The notes: generated by a model not told the origin, from the sequence alone. DNA of 64,000 bases from Sthenelais limicola (GCA_942159475.1 OW804094.1:133596755-133660754), one strand, 5' to 3'. Counted from the first letter of the stretch, positions 38,300 to 52,104 are shown. Numbers and translations are program-made.

Positions 38300-41200
38300 C
38301 AGACTCATATAGATGCTCGCCATGCGATGTTTGAGTTCATTCTCTCCTAATGTCCGTATTGACCCGAACATGCATTTGAATATGTGTCCCTATATCATAT
38401 TAAGACGGTACTCTTGTTTGTACTCAGTGTGGCAGCTTGAAATGTTCAATCGGTAAAGTTGTGGTTTATTGTGGGTTTGTTTATGGCGCTTGGTTCATGA
38501 ATCTAGTTTCCTGTTAAAGCAATTGTGATTGTCCCCGTAATTTAGGTAAGTTATTCATGAACTATTTAGTAAATGATAATTGCAAGAATATACCTGGTAT
38601 TTTACTGCGATTTCACTTCAGATATATCAAATACCACGCGTGACTTTGATTTGTATTTATATCAAGCTAGCCTTTACTTCGTAAGAAATGATATACCACT
38701 CCTGAAGAAGGGAAAGCTACCCCGAAAGTCTTGAGTTATAATCAACTTTATTACGACCTTATTAATGTCTACATCGATTAAATCTTCGGCCTTCTCGGTA
38801 TACAGCAATCTACTGCCCCACTACTGATTCGTAAGAAATGGAAATGTTCATCTACTTGTTTTAGTCAGTAACCAATAAGCCAAATTACTTTATTGGATTC
38901 ACGGTAGAATGAGAATGAATTGTCTTACGACTGTAGTAGATATCCCTTGGTTTATTTTCGAATGAAATGATTTTCATTGCACGTAGTTGAGATGATACTT
39001 CTTCATGTGATTTGCTCTCCAGTAATTATTGGATGCATTATTAACAAAATACCTGTTTACAACTTTCTGTCAGCAACATCTGAGAACACTACTTAAAAAT
39101 GTATAACATTTCTTTTGACAGAAGAAATGGCAGAAGTCGAGTAGGAAGGGAGAGTGAGAAATTGAGAGTAGGGACCTACCATTCTGTGAGGATAAGTTAA
39201 TAATTGTATTATGGGCCAAATGTTGATTTATAATGAGTGACTGTGACTCAGCAAATCGGTATATTTGAATGCATTTTAACTGAGCTAGAAAGCTCATCTT
39301 GTATTTATGCAATATCACATTTTTCATGTGATTTCACTTAAAACCCCAACATAAACTTCTCTGACATGAAAGAAAAAGAACTAAGATTGATTACCTGAAG
39401 TACGTTAGGAATTACATGTTACCCAAGGATGTGATAACCATCAAAATACTGAAAGAAGCATGGGCAAAAAAGGACAATTAAGTGACATATCCCCGTCCCA
39501 TTCACAATCGGCGAGTATGCTGTGTCCACTTTCATGCAGTTAACCGCACATTGCATTGATGTTTACTACGATTCAGAGCGCCTCTAATAACACTACTACT
39601 GTGCAATTTATGTCGATTATTCTTTTAGAGCGTTTTACATTATCAAAATGCAAACATTGTATGGATAAACGCAATATTGATGTGTAGTAGAACAGGGAAA
39701 TTTGGTAATAACCAAAAGAAAAGGAACATTTATGGTAGTTGACCATTCTGTATACCACAACTTGTATTGCAGCCTAGAACTATGCAGTATCTTATAGCTT
39801 GCTACTAACATGATGTACACACCTGAAGCCAACTCTATGAAAATTAAAACTTTGACTTCAACAACAATCGACGAGATCACCCGATTAGCCGTATGAAATA
39901 GGTTTCATTCCAAAACGGAAGCCGCCAATTTACAATGGCATGGTTCTAGGATAGAAAGTTGAAATCACTCTTAAAGACTTTAGTTACTGTAGGACTTGAT
40001 TACAGACCCAGCTGTTGGGGTATAGGTTTCCTCATTATGATGGAGTGATGCATACAGAATTCCCTCGGTATGGGATGGTTGATTCGGTGAATAAGCAGAA
40101 CAATGAAAGATGCATGAGCTTAGTGCGATGCTTATGTAATATGTCATTGAAGGCGGGTCTGGTTCTATCTACTGCTGCCAGGACATATATATACCTACAT
40201 TGGAGCATTGAGTGGGTTTCAAATTATTCTAACACTGTCAGCTAGGAGGCATTCATCAAGCAACGGGGTCATCTGTGCTATATAACGCTACCAAGAATGG
40301 TCATTTAAAGGATTAGATTCCGTATTGAAACCATGGTTATGTATGCAGTATTATAGTCTGGACTGTGAATGGGCCATTTTCGCGAAATCTCTTGGAACAT
40401 TCACATAACACGCTGCCAATCAGATGAGTAATTAATGTATTGCTGAAGCATTAAATATTACTGGCAACAGAATTGGAAACCTCTCAACAGTAGAAATGGT
40501 AGAAGACGTTCTCTGTCATTGTCAAGGGGAATTACCTCAACGACGCTTTTGATTAGGGCTATCAACTCCATTGCCATCGAAATCTCAAATCATTGGTTTT
40601 TGGCAACCTCTTAAACTGAATTAGTTCCTAAGTGTTCAAAATGATCATTTTCCTTTCCTTTGTTTGTTTGGTAACCTGATAATAGTTTTGGAAATTTGGA
40701 AAAGAATACTTGATATGCTGGAATATTGGAATGTATATGTGATGTGTCAACTGGGAAACGAGTCACAAGTCCCCCAAAAATGTTTTTTGGGATACCATCA
40801 TTTTGGAAAAGATGAGATCAAGCAGATTCTAATGATGGTCCTAATTAGGACAGCTAATAAGTATTTCTATATTTTTATTTTTGAAAAAAAGTTTTCAATA
40901 GTTCGTTGGGCAATTACAAGTAAAGTAGCTAAAATATACTGTATAGGGTGACCTTTAAATTGCATGGATATAGTTAATTTTCCAAGGACTGTCATGAAAA
41001 TGGACACTGCCCTGGGTGTGTGTTTTTAAATCTCATGTCATTACTATGATGTTACTATATATTATATGATATTATTACTTCACTTGTCTGTTATTTTCCT
41101 AACATTTTTTCTAAACTCAGCACGCACTGAGAATTATTGTATATATTCGTGCAAAATGTCGTAGCTGAATAAAAATCTTAAAACAAAAAACAATTACCTG

Positions 41201-42366
41201 CCTTGAGACTTTGTAGGCCTACATGTATGACTTAAGCACTAGATATCTCAAACATGAGAACATTCCTACACCGAGATCTTGTGAATAAATTATTTTCAAA
41301 AATATCAACTTTGTTGCTTGTGACTCATTTGACTGTAACACATCACATATAGGTGTTGCATGACAGCTTTATATTATGTTCAGATGTAGATGATTTAATA
41401 TGGTCCCCCACAAGAATCTCCCATTTCCCTGCAACTATTTGAGGTTCAAGCTATGAACAGGGAAACCCATTTGGGGAGAAGGTTAAACCCCCATAAATAC
41501 ACAGTTGAAAGCTTATTTTATTATCTATACACCTTTTTATGTATACTTAAAAAGGCATTCCCGGTACCAAACATGGTTAAATAATGCATAGCTTTTTACT
41601 ACTATTATCTAAATCCTTTTCGTTTTTAGGCTATCCAGTAACGGTATTTCAGATTTCACCTATAGTAATTCGTGTTTCCTTTCGTTAATGGTCTTGGAAA
41701 GGTTCAACTTTCGTACCTACTTAGATGCGAATATGTATACGACATTCTGGAAATCATTTTATAATTTAATAATAAATGTGTGCCTTCAATTATACTTAAT
41801 TGGTACAACCAATAGTTGGTGTAAAACCATTTTCCCATCAGATAATCTCTATGAAAGTAGTTAGTAACCGTGTCAGAGGTGCTAGAGAGACACACAATTG
41901 GGCAGGTTAGCCCTGGTAGTTACCCTGGCATGCTCGACAGACAAGCAATAGGGTGGAAGGCATGGCTTCCATTTTACTTCTACCGTGTTCAGCACACTCG
42001 CATATATTCCCTAGATTTTAGATGGGCCGCGTAATGTGGCAACAGCCGAGGAGAAAATTCCTTTATACCGGTACTGTTCTGCAGACATAGCTTTTCATTC
42101 GATAGTTTGAAGGAGTGTCTTGGCTTTCTTCTATCACTACCCCGGACCATTTGACGAATGAATCTAATGTAGGCCTACACTCTATTAGCTTGTGACTCTT
42201 GTTGCTGTCCAAGGTCCATGCGCAGTGGTTTGGTTTTCAAAAGTGTCACGTATTAACATTTTTGCCGGTTAGGACATCATAATGAAAAGGGGACATATGG
42301 GAGAAATTGGACTGTATTCTTATTAGTTTTAACAGTGCCATACATATACTATGTATGGCTCTGTTT
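38300..42366. other. Intergenic, nothing recognised
   Basis: AT-rich DNA with ORFs of at most 95 codons and chance composition. No repeat family is recognised. Confidence 0.5.
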
Positions 42367-42724
42367 TTAAATGCTGCACTCACTTTATAACATCTGTCAA
42401 AACAAACGATTTTCTACCTTTTTATTCCATTCTTTTCCAACCCGTCTAAAAGTCATTTGACCAAAAGTTTAGAGGATTTTCTCTGGTTTATTTTGCTAGA
42501 AGCCTTCATAAAAGCACACATTTATATTTCGGAAACCAGCCGAAATCCTTTCCAGTGGTGGCTTCCCTTATCTTCACGGATGGCCGTTTATTCTCATCCG
42601 ATTCGACTTCAAATTCTTGTGTAAACATATATAATCTAACAGCCAAAATATTGACAATTTCAGTCTTATAAGTCATTATATGAATAGACCTTTCTTGTGG
42701 TAATAGCTGAGAATGCAGCTGTAA
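42367..42724 (+). mobile_element. MITE-A copy 6
   Basis: 358 bp. Left end TTAAATGCTGCACTCACTTT, right end AGCTGAGAATGCAGCTGTAA. The interior shares CCAACCCGTCTAAAAGTCAT, GTGGTGGCTTCCCTTAT and CGATTCGACTTCAAATTC. It lies outside the VMAT gene. Confidence 0.85.
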
Positions 42725-43191
42725 CAAAGAGGCAATTTAGATCTGTCACAATTTTTAGTTCTTTTTATAAACGCGTTAGCTTATATGTGTGAGACTTTCA
42801 ATTGTGACTGAGAATGGCATTTTCACATGCAATATCTATGCATAAAACATTTTTAAACTCAAACCAAACAAACGTTGAGTATTTTGTCCGTGCTCGCTTG
42901 GGCCTACATATGACAGTCATCTGTTCTCTCAAATTTATTTCAAGAGGAAAATATCAGAAACACCATCCTAGCAATAAAACATAGGAGATCTTTAGCTGAT
43001 GCATACATCAGGATACTTGATAGTCGAGCTTTGCTGATCTATCACCAGCTAGTCTATGGGAAAAGAGTACTCTGAACTTGGTTGGGGACGTTCCATCTGT
43101 CTTTTTCAGGAAGAAAAACAACTAATACCAGGGCTTATTTTCCATTCGTCTCGCGCGAGAAATCCATGTAATTCCAAGTCCGACATCCAAA

Positions 43192-43353
43192 ATGGACGTC
43201 GGAGGCGTTGTCGATCATGGGCCTGGTTTGCTCGGTTATCCCCACAAAGCCAGCACAATTTTGGGAGGATTACTCGAGCGATCAGATAAGGCTGGCCGCT
43301 GTGCCAGCACCCTGGCTGTCGAGGCGGGCGACCCGAGAAGTTGGTGGAGGTAG
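43192..43353 (+). CDS. Short CpG-rich ORF, possible first coding exon of an unknown gene
   Basis: ATG in good context (CAAAATGG) opens 53 codons (MDVGGVVDHGPGLLGYPHK at the start, rich in Gly, Leu and Arg) with a donor-like AG|GTAGGC at 43349/43350 just before the stop. The local GC and CpG content is far above the neighbourhood. No partner exon was found and the family is not recognised. Confidence 0.25.
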   Translation: MDVGGVVDHGPGLLGYPHKASTILGGLLERSDKAGRCASTLAVEAGDPRSWWR

Positions 43354-43698
43354 GCGTTGGGAACGTATCGACCACTTGTTGCTGCGCGCCGCGATGGTCC
43401 ACTGCGATCTCTGTGGTACAGGGCCCTGGGAGACGGAACAGGACGAGGCAGGAGTCAGTACTGTTGACTTTGGTTGAGGGGCAAGGGGAAAAAGAGAGGA
43501 AAGGGAAGGAAGAAGCTTTTTAAGTCTGTCTGGCATGCTTCTCATCCTTCTCTTTACTGGAAGAGGGGGTGTGAAAAAAACTCCCCTCTCTGCTTGAACT
43601 TGAAGCAGGTCCCCTCAACGAAACATCCCATCAACGCATGGGCTGCTTTTCGCTGTTCCACTTCCAGAAAAATCTCGCCATTGATCGAGACATTTCTC

Positions 43699-43740
43699 CT
43701 GCCCCCCCCCCCCCCACCCCTGCCCCCACCCCCACCCCCA
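43699..43740 (+). repeat. C-rich tract (C14 and CCCCCA repeats)
   Basis: A C14 run is followed by four CCCC(C)A-type repeats. The - strand has more than four G-runs of at least four, a strong quadruplex pattern. The long Gly runs in - strand ORFs come from it. Confidence 0.9.
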
Positions 43741-44865
43741 TCATAGAAGAGATCATTGGCGTTAGATTGCAATAAAGCCATGATTTATGGATCCAGTCTT
43801 CGTCATTTGGTGAAATTATGTGCAATGTTATTACACGATTTGTCAAAAATATTACCAGAATCAATACTTCCCGCCAATCATTAATATCCAATCTTTTTGC
43901 TTGGAGTGTAATTTGACGAGGTAAGTAAAGAATAAATATGAAGCTGGCGCATAAGCTCTGATTTCCCGGATGAAGGTTATGTTACCAGCCCTACCCCACT
44001 TCGAATTACGTCAATGGACATTTTGCCTTGCAGCATTCGCCCCACCGTCATTGTGCATACATACTAATTTTACTAAAACCCTGTCTACGTCTTTACTTAT
44101 GGACAAAGATTTGATAGAACATGTTCAAATATGAAATGATCCCACAATTGCCTAAAATAGAAATGGATGTGTGAAACAGAAAGTAAGCATATGACTATTT
44201 GTCCTACGGTTATCTTAACATATCTAATCACAACTAATTAGAGGGATTCACCAATTAAGGATATCATTGTCCGAGGGAAAAGAAAATCTGAGGAGCTAAA
44301 TTCTTATGATGGTTTAAACGGCCCTGTCTACACTAAAAATCTGAACACCTTTTAACCGCACATCCACGATAGTCGCTACATCACTCCCATGGATGGAGGA
44401 AGTAGGAATTTTAATCATAGCGAAATATAATATTGTTTAACCACATTGGTGGCCCGCACATACCAATGTTCCCACAGGCGACTTAACGAAATGCTATGAA
44501 TGAGGATCTATGTAAAATATGTAATAACATTGGTTATCCACTTAACGGTTTTTTCTGTAGAGGATGCCCTTTGTGAGTTCGAGCAAAAACGTATACGAAA
44601 TGTCATTTAAGTTTCTGCATGCATCATGCACTCTCCAACTTGCTAACAACAATCTATCTATAGATATATTCAGAAATATGCTGGGAAGTCAAAATGATGA
44701 CATTTTCCTGTCCCAGTGAGTAACCTGCCCAGCTAACTTGACGCCCGTGGCGCTACAGTGTTACCGCGCCCCCCACCCGCCTGGTGACGATATGTTTATG
44801 ACAGAAGACTATTGCCCACTTAAGGTTCGATGAGCTTTCTCCTTCCCCGTGCTGGAACAGCAGTC

Positions 44866-44888
44866 AGTCCCCCGGCGAATGGGGGACT
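44866..44888. repeat. Perfect 8-bp-stem hairpin
   Basis: AGTCCCCC, a 7-base loop GGCGAAT, then GGGGGACT. The word AATGGGGGACTC recurs 24 bp downstream. It lies in a GC-rich patch with no gene and no following T run. Confidence 0.8.
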
Positions 44889-46127
44889 CCCACACGCCCA
44901 GCCCCAAATGGGGGACTCGTGCGCGGGGTAGAGTGAAGGCCTTATTTTCTTGCACTAATGACACCCTTCTTCGTCATCGACATCGATGTCCTCTTAATGG
45001 TAGACGGGGCAGTAGCTAGATGATACCGTAATTCACGACAAAACATGGGCTAATAGATTTTTCATGTTCTTGATGCCTTCCAATCTGGTCTACTGAAAGC
45101 TTTGACCTGGCATCTACAGCTCAGTTGGGGGCAGAACCCCCCTGGTCACTGTTCTTACTGAATTGTTTCCATCTCTCCACCACTCTACCCTATGGCCATC
45201 TAAGGTGACCGGGCACTACATGTGGTACCGAAGCGCTCCATGGCTATGCCCTCACACTACCGTTTCATCCCCAGGGGCTATGAGCTGTCGCATCTGTATC
45301 CAGGAATAGTCGACCGTCCACCTTTCTCATGAATCTGGCCACCACTCACATAAGCCTATCCGTACCATTCCTCCCCCTCCCTTCTCTCTCCACTTCCCAT
45401 TTTCCTCTCTACCCCAACCCCCCACTCCCGATAAACAGTGTTCCGGAAGCCCCCCACTATTAGGACGCATGATAGCCCAAGTTGGCTGAGAGAGTTCTAA
45501 TTCTAGCAGACGACATCGGGCTTTTGGCGGGAAGCAAGCATCGATCGTTGGGTGTAATACACCAGGCATCATGTGGGTTTGCCCTGGCAGATTTTGATAC
45601 TGCTAAAATGGTACTCAGAAAGCATGGCTGGAAAGCTGCGTGACTTTGACAAAGAGTGACTGAGAGTTTGCTTAAGTGTTGGCTAAGACTTGTACTAGTG
45701 AACTGCCTAGATCCATACCTGTTCTTGTCATCTCGGGAACGTGTGAGATGATGGCGCGCTTTGGGGAGATGCATCTTTTTAACATGTTACTTGAGTTAAA
45801 TTTTCACATGCTTTTAATAGTATACAAGAAAATGTTGAAGGTGTTATTGCCAATACTTTCTCTCTTGCAGCCTTTATTTTCTTTTGCTTTACTTTCCTGT
45901 TCCCCATCAGCAATTTGTATCAATACAACGTATAAAGAACGGTCGAATCTCCATGTCTTTTACCAAAGTAGAGACATGTCTTAATCATACGGATGGATGT
46001 CCTCATCATCTCCCTATTATAATGGTAGTCCCTTTATTGAATTCATTTGTTGAAAATATATTGTGCAATAGTACATTATGCCATGTAATGAGGGTCCTAC
46101 ACGTATAAATGGATCTCTAGGGTAACT

Positions 46128-46201
46128 TAAGTCCTAAAAGTCAAACATTGAGTGAATTGGTAAGAATATTTTTGTCGCAATAACTGAGAATGCAACTTTA
46201 G
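46128..46201 (+). mobile_element. MITE-A 3'-end fragment
   Basis: Only the right end is kept: TTAAGTCCTAAAAGTCAAAC, TGGTAAGAATATTTTTGTCG, AACTGAGAATGCAACTTTA. Confidence 0.65.
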
Positions 46202-46871
46202 GGGTCAGAATTTTAAATTTAACACACTCCATACATTTTGTTAGAGCCTTCTCGAAAGCTAAGATTTGTTGTTCATCATAACATTATATTAAAAAATAAA
46301 TGACCAATGATAAATGATCAAAAGAGGACAACTGTGAACATTTAGGCTGGGCGATCGTACTTTAGGGGCTTCTCAGAAAAGTCCATTACTCCATGATGAA
46401 TTTGACATGCTACCTGTAACTATAGGCAGACACATGTATAGTAAGAGCTATGTGTCCACCATAGCGTATCTGCTGAGCTCGAGCTCTGTAGCATTGTGGT
46501 CATGATCACAAAAAGCTCTAGCAGCCAGGAATTAATCATCTCAGAATGAAAGAGATAAAACTTGCAAAGGTTGTAAACCAAACTTTTACTTAGTTTTACA
46601 TTCTGTAAATGATGTTTTGAGCTGAGATATACTTGAAAATGATGGGTCTTCAAACCGGAAGTAAACGATCACTGCTTACAGCTAAGCCAGATTCAGCCGT
46701 TCCTTTTGTAAGTAGAATTGCTGTGATATTTTATTGTTATTACTCATATCATTTGGTAGCATCGTGTAGTAAATATAGAACTACAAAATGTATTTGGTAC
46801 TGATTATTTTAGCTCATTCGCCATTCTTTACTGTGAAACAAAGGTCTGATAGGTATAGTGGTTTACTAGAA

Positions 46872-46895
46872 AAGAATTTATTTATTTATTTATCT
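46872..46895 (+). repeat. (TTTA)n microsatellite
   Basis: About five TTTA units. Confidence 0.8.
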
Positions 46896-48743
46896 TTTCA
46901 GTAAAGGCTTTGCGGTCATGGAATGCTTTTCTCAACAAGAACTGATCCTCAAATTAACACAAGAAAAGATAATATTACAACTTATACAGTTATTAACTTA
47001 TAATGTTCATTACCTAGAGCATTACAATTCATAGGGCTCCTCCACTATAGCTTGCAAACTGATGTAAACATTAGCACGCAAATGAAACCATACTCGATTG
47101 CCAACACACTCGCTTTATACATTCGCATTAGTGGAGGAGATGGTAGTGAACCGGTGGCAAACATGTTCTCTACCTCATTTGCTACCTGCCCATGTTGGCA
47201 TATGTCTGCAACAAAATCCAAAAGTTTTGATTTTATGTAGTGACCGTTTACACTTGTTTGCAAAAGTGGAGGAGGCAGGGGCGAACGTGAGCATATGAAA
47301 TCGTTGCCCTCAAGGTAGTTGTCATGCATTTTCATGTGCCACGTTAGCAATGACATATTTTAGGGCAACGTTGTATTTCGATTAAATTACACAACGATAT
47401 TTAGGTTTAAGGGTTTTCGTTAAGGGTTTGTTACGTAATAATAGTGTTTGTAAAAGAATATATGTGGCATTGACACAGCTATTGCTTTGCAACAGGTTGA
47501 TTTTCTTTTATAAATTCTAGTTGAACACGATATATTTCTGTCTACTCTGTGGCAGGAAGATGAAGACAATTTATTTCTCCCCTATGCCATGGGGAAGAAT
47601 TATTTATGAAACATGCATTTCTAAACGTATCCAACTACTAATATTGCAACAGCATAAATTTAATGTTTTATGTGCGATACTTGCTGAGCATTGTCCAGTA
47701 AATGAATCAACTTGTTTTGCGCCCTAAAGATATATATATGATCCCAGGAACATTTTGTCCAGATTTTTAGAGGAGCATAGAAACGCAAAGATATTTTTAC
47801 TGCAGCAATACCAAATTAACCCTTGCATTATAGATCAAATTTAAGATTACCAATGTCCCCACAATGTATAGAGGTATAAGTATATTATTCACATTCTCCG
47901 AAGCATGTATGTCAGATCATCAGCATAGCCTGATCGTTTATTTTGCCCATAGCTTAGTAGGGTATATTATAGCCAATATATTATGTCAATTTTGGCAAAT
48001 CTATGTCTCTAGGAAACTTAAGATAGCTGATATACAACAGCAAACCTAGGCTAGGCCTCCGACCATTTCAAATAACTACAAGGGATAGAGTTGAGTTAAC
48101 CTATTTCTTGATGTCCAATCCGAACGACAGCGTCAATGCTTGAACAGACAATCGACAAACCCCAAACACAAACACAAACCAGGCTTGATTCATTTACCTA
48201 TGGAACAATACTAATGTCCAGATCGGGTCGGGCAACAAGTTACGTCCACTGTTCTAACATCAATAGATCCCCCTCTCCTTTCGAAGAAATCGATACGGTT
48301 TGACCTGATGTGAATAAGGATGATAAAAACTGCTGATTTCTGCTCGTATTTGGATCGAAAGTACACAAGTACAGAATCTGGACTGGATATTAACCACAAA
48401 GTCTAAACAGAATATTTTTTTATAAATCTGTTATATTCTTCTTCCTGAAACGTTAGAACCAGGAGAATATGATGTAGGTGAACTGCTCGACATATTTAGA
48501 TATGAATAATGCCCCAACAAAATTTGTCTTTTTAATTCCTATAGTCCAATTCTATTCCATCTGTTCCATCTGTATTATCAGGGTTATCATTGACATTGGC
48601 ATATAATAAGTATAATATAATTGATACAAATATGGGACATTTTAAGGGAACCATTCCTCTAACGGAGACTGACAAAAATCTCAAAAATAAAACGAATGAG
48701 GCATTAGGATATATTGACGCTTTTCATGTATAAATTCATGCAT

Positions 48744-49135
48744 TTGTCCCCAAAGGGGTCGTTTTCAACCCATGCACAAAGCCTTTTTCATTAGCATTAT
48801 TATAAATTGAATTCAAATGAAATAAGTAATGACTATGAGATGTGTGGGAAGTCTATCCTCCTTACATTGCATAACTAGCGTTCACATTGACAATGCGCTA
48901 CTTTAGGGTCATGTGACCGTCACTGCCATCTACTTGCACTAAGTTGTAGCAAAAAGATATGTCTAAAAGGTGATTAAAAATTGCATTATACTAATCATTT
49001 TTTTAAAAATGCATAGAATGGACTAATCTATACCTCAGGCATCCATTTTCATACTTAAACTAGAATTTCCAAAGTTTGGTAAATAAAGAATGAAGCTCCT
49101 TTAAGACTGGGTTGAAAACGACCCCAATAGGACAA
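48744..49135. mobile_element. MITE-B, ~390 bp
   Basis: TTGTCC plus GGGGTCGTTTTCAACCCA at 48744-48772 is repeated in inverted orientation at 49108-49135 (TGGGTTGAAAACGACCCC, then GGACAA). The 18-bp core is perfect. There is no coding capacity. Confidence 0.75.
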
Positions 49136-50924
49136 TATATGGGGTTAACAAAGACCTCATCATTACTGACTGTCCATAGTCCAGCAACTAGAGGCTGACT
49201 TTAGGAGAGAACACTTTTGGGAACCCTTCCCACTGTAAATGTGTTACAAGCTAAATTTGAGTAAGCTAAACTTTTTTTGAGCAAAGAATAGGTTTTTAGT
49301 GTTCTACTACTACACCTTTAAGAGGATAGTGTCCAAACTTGGTATTATTGGTGGTACATATGAGGACTATCTGTAGTCTCTAACTCAGTGACCTTAACCA
49401 AGGAGGATGTCACCAAATATTAACTTGAAACACAAAAGTAGCAAATTTATGAAATGTGGCGTCCCATTTTCTCTCATAGAAATAAAGCAATTGGGAAAAA
49501 TGATACAAATAATACAAATAATAATAATAGGCATTAGGGGAAAGAAAGCCCAGTGTAATTGGAATGTACGTTGCCATGGTAACCAAAGCTAACATTTACT
49601 CAACACTAAATTTTGTTTAAAAGTTAATTACATATACCAGCCTTATAACTTTTAAAATATTTATCTCAAGGGTACACAATTTAAGCATATGATTTCTAAG
49701 AGCCCTCTTACTAGGCATCAAAGTCAAGGTCACCGTTCCTAAGGTCAAAGTGGATGTTCGGTCTCATTCCTGTGAGAGCAATGAATGGATTTGTTGGATC
49801 TAGCGGCATAGAGTAAAACTAAAGCATCTGTAATAAATTTCAAGTAAAATCCGGCTGCTATGATGGTTGCCTTATCAACCAGATAAACAGGAAATATCTT
49901 ATTTTGACCCCACATTTTTCTATTAAAACAATGGACTAAAGTTAAAGGAGTGGTGAAGTGAAAGGAGTACGTGTCCGGTTAGATGACATGATAATAAAAC
50001 AAACTTATAGTGCTTACGAGACATTCAATGTGCCTATAGAATAGGATATCTAGATTACTGAAAATGAAACCAGATATGTATGAATCTATATAGTATTGGC
50101 GTACAGTGCTTGAATCATTGTATTCATCAAAGACATAAACTCATTAAATTGTCAATTGGACTTCTTATGTATGTTAAAACCCCTAAACACCATGCTTTAT
50201 GTTAGAAAAGAGTATTGGTACTACTATTATCCTTATTAACAGTAACTACATTATTTGTTAGCATAAATGTGTCTGTAATATTTAAAACTCAAGCTGAGAA
50301 TAACATTGTTGAATGTAACGCTTGTGGTAATAATGTAAATCAAATCAATTAATGTGATATTAATAGACAAATTACACCAGCCACTTTATGGGTCAGGTTG
50401 TCGGGATATGTACAGTCGGCACCTCTACACACTTAGCAAATTTTGATAAAAAAAAAAGAAAAGAAAAGAAAAGAAACACTAGCTACATCTGAATATACCA
50501 TTATTCGGTGTTGCATTGATTAAAAGATAATGTTCAATTTGATGAACTGTATTTAGAACCTCATTCTTTGAACCTATTCTCTCACACTTCATGTCAGTGT
50601 ATCTGAAGTCTGCATGTGTTCAAAACATCAAAGAGACACGATAATATCCTTATTTATATTTATAAAATCACACCCATCCCTTTCATGGCAGATCCGTCAT
50701 TAAGTCCAAGTCCTTAGGCCGTTGACCGGCAATTAATGCGATACGCATCATTTATGGATAAAGCTGTTGACGAAATGTCCGAAATAGGATACCTTTTGTT
50801 TCTTTAGTAAGTTTTATTCAAGGAAATCATTATAAAACTAATATTAATCTCGGGTACTGGTCAATATTTCAAGTAGTAACCTTTTAAAAAAAGATTTAAA
50901 ACTTTCTAACGTTTCACTTAACAG
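49136..50924. other. Intergenic with AAGGTCA-type repeat debris
   Basis: 49717-49755 contains AAGTCAAGGTCACCG and CTAAGGTCAAAGTGG, resembling the satellite words at the left edge. An (AAAAG)n tract lies at 50449-50476. Nothing coding is seen. Confidence 0.5.
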
Positions 50925-51121
50925 GACATGAATCGATTACCCCGAGTAGAAAAGAATGAACAAATATTGGTCCTTGGCAAAAGAAGAGTCGATGTGGGCC
51001 TGAGTAAAATGACTGGACCGTCTACACTCCATCCCATGGAGACTGTGCTTTACATAATGTCAACCCCTGTTGCCGGTGTCAAGCGTTTATTCCAGAATAA
51101 GAAGGTGATGTGCTATATAAG
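50925..51121 (+). CDS. Exon-like ORF, unknown gene
   Basis: 197 bp, phase 0 to 2, between acceptor TTTCACTTAACAG and donor AAG|GTAGGT. Composition is protein-like (LPRVEKNEQILVLGKRRVD, STLHPMETVLYIMSTP). The family is not recognised and no adjoining exon is seen. Confidence 0.28.
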
Positions 51122-51858
51122 GTAGGTATGCCTTGAAGCCCCTCTATGTAGGAAGTTTAGACCCTCCGACAGTATCAATATCTTCGATGAATAAAAGTTA
51201 CAACAAAAACAAAACTATATATCATGTAGTTGGATTCTAATCTATCGTTTTGATTCAGAATTCTCCCGATGTCTTTTGTAACGAATAGTTTATATTATAT
51301 GTATTAAGAGTTGTCTAAAAGCAAAACAAATACATTCATGATAATCGTTTACTTCCGTTGTGATTTTCTCGCGAGCCTAATGTATGCACATATTTCAAAT
51401 TAAGAAGTGAGGAAGTATTGCGCATCGCAGTACAAATTACTAGTAGATTCGAACCATCTCATACATCATATGACCTATGGTTGAACCCGGTGGGTCTTTT
51501 CTTTTTTTCTTTGGTGATTTACGTACGTGTCAGGTCAGGATTTAATGATATGTAGGTTTTATTTTCGCGCTGGTATGGATCTAGAAATGACTGCCATGAC
51601 CGGGAGATATACTTTGATAGCATTCCCGCAAGTATTGACAAAATAGAACCACGTTCGACCATTATCGTTCTAAATAATTATAAACTATGGGGCAGTCATG
51701 ATATGTATCCTTTCTCATGGCATTTTATCAAAGATATTGAACATGATTGTTATTTTTAATACCAAGAAATGAATAAAGATACTTTGAGCGCCAGTAAATA
51801 GCACAAAGAAAATAAAACGGTATTCGGGTATAATTATGTCAAACATGTAGATCCTTAC

Positions 51859-52104
51859 CTTCGTTCAAACCGAATAGCATCAAACGTCTTAAAATTAGTT
51901 GTAGGTGTTGAAATCCAAAAATTAACTCAAGATCCTTAAAACCACAATAGGTGTATGCCTGCGTCACATAACCATGCGTTTGCGCCTTAAATTCCAATAA
52001 TACTAAAGGTACCGATCGTTCATAAACAGCTTGAGGTAGCCTCCTCCTTCCAATTTGACGCAATGCCTCATCTCCCAAACGTTCCAAAGTTGACGGGACG
52101 AAAA
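51859..52104 (-). CDS. Exon-like ORF, unknown gene
   Basis: 246 bp on the - strand between acceptor GTTTTCTCTCCAG and donor GAAG|GTAAGG, phase 1 to 1 and therefore frame-neutral. Encodes about 82 residues with amphipathic Leu/Arg character (STLERLGDEALRQIGRRR, LELIFGFQHLQLILRRL). This is the best candidate for a further gene in the right half. I do not recognise the fold. Confidence 0.4.

Larger units (their letters stand above)
44900..48743. other. Intergenic, mostly featureless
   Basis: Apart from the MITE-A fragment at 46128 and a pyrimidine-rich stretch near 45360-45430, I see no gene. ORFs of up to 104 codons have no domain character. Confidence 0.45.

Noticed and set aside
43554..43891. 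Gly-run ORFs on the - strand
   Set aside because: Produced by the C-rich tract at 43699-43740.
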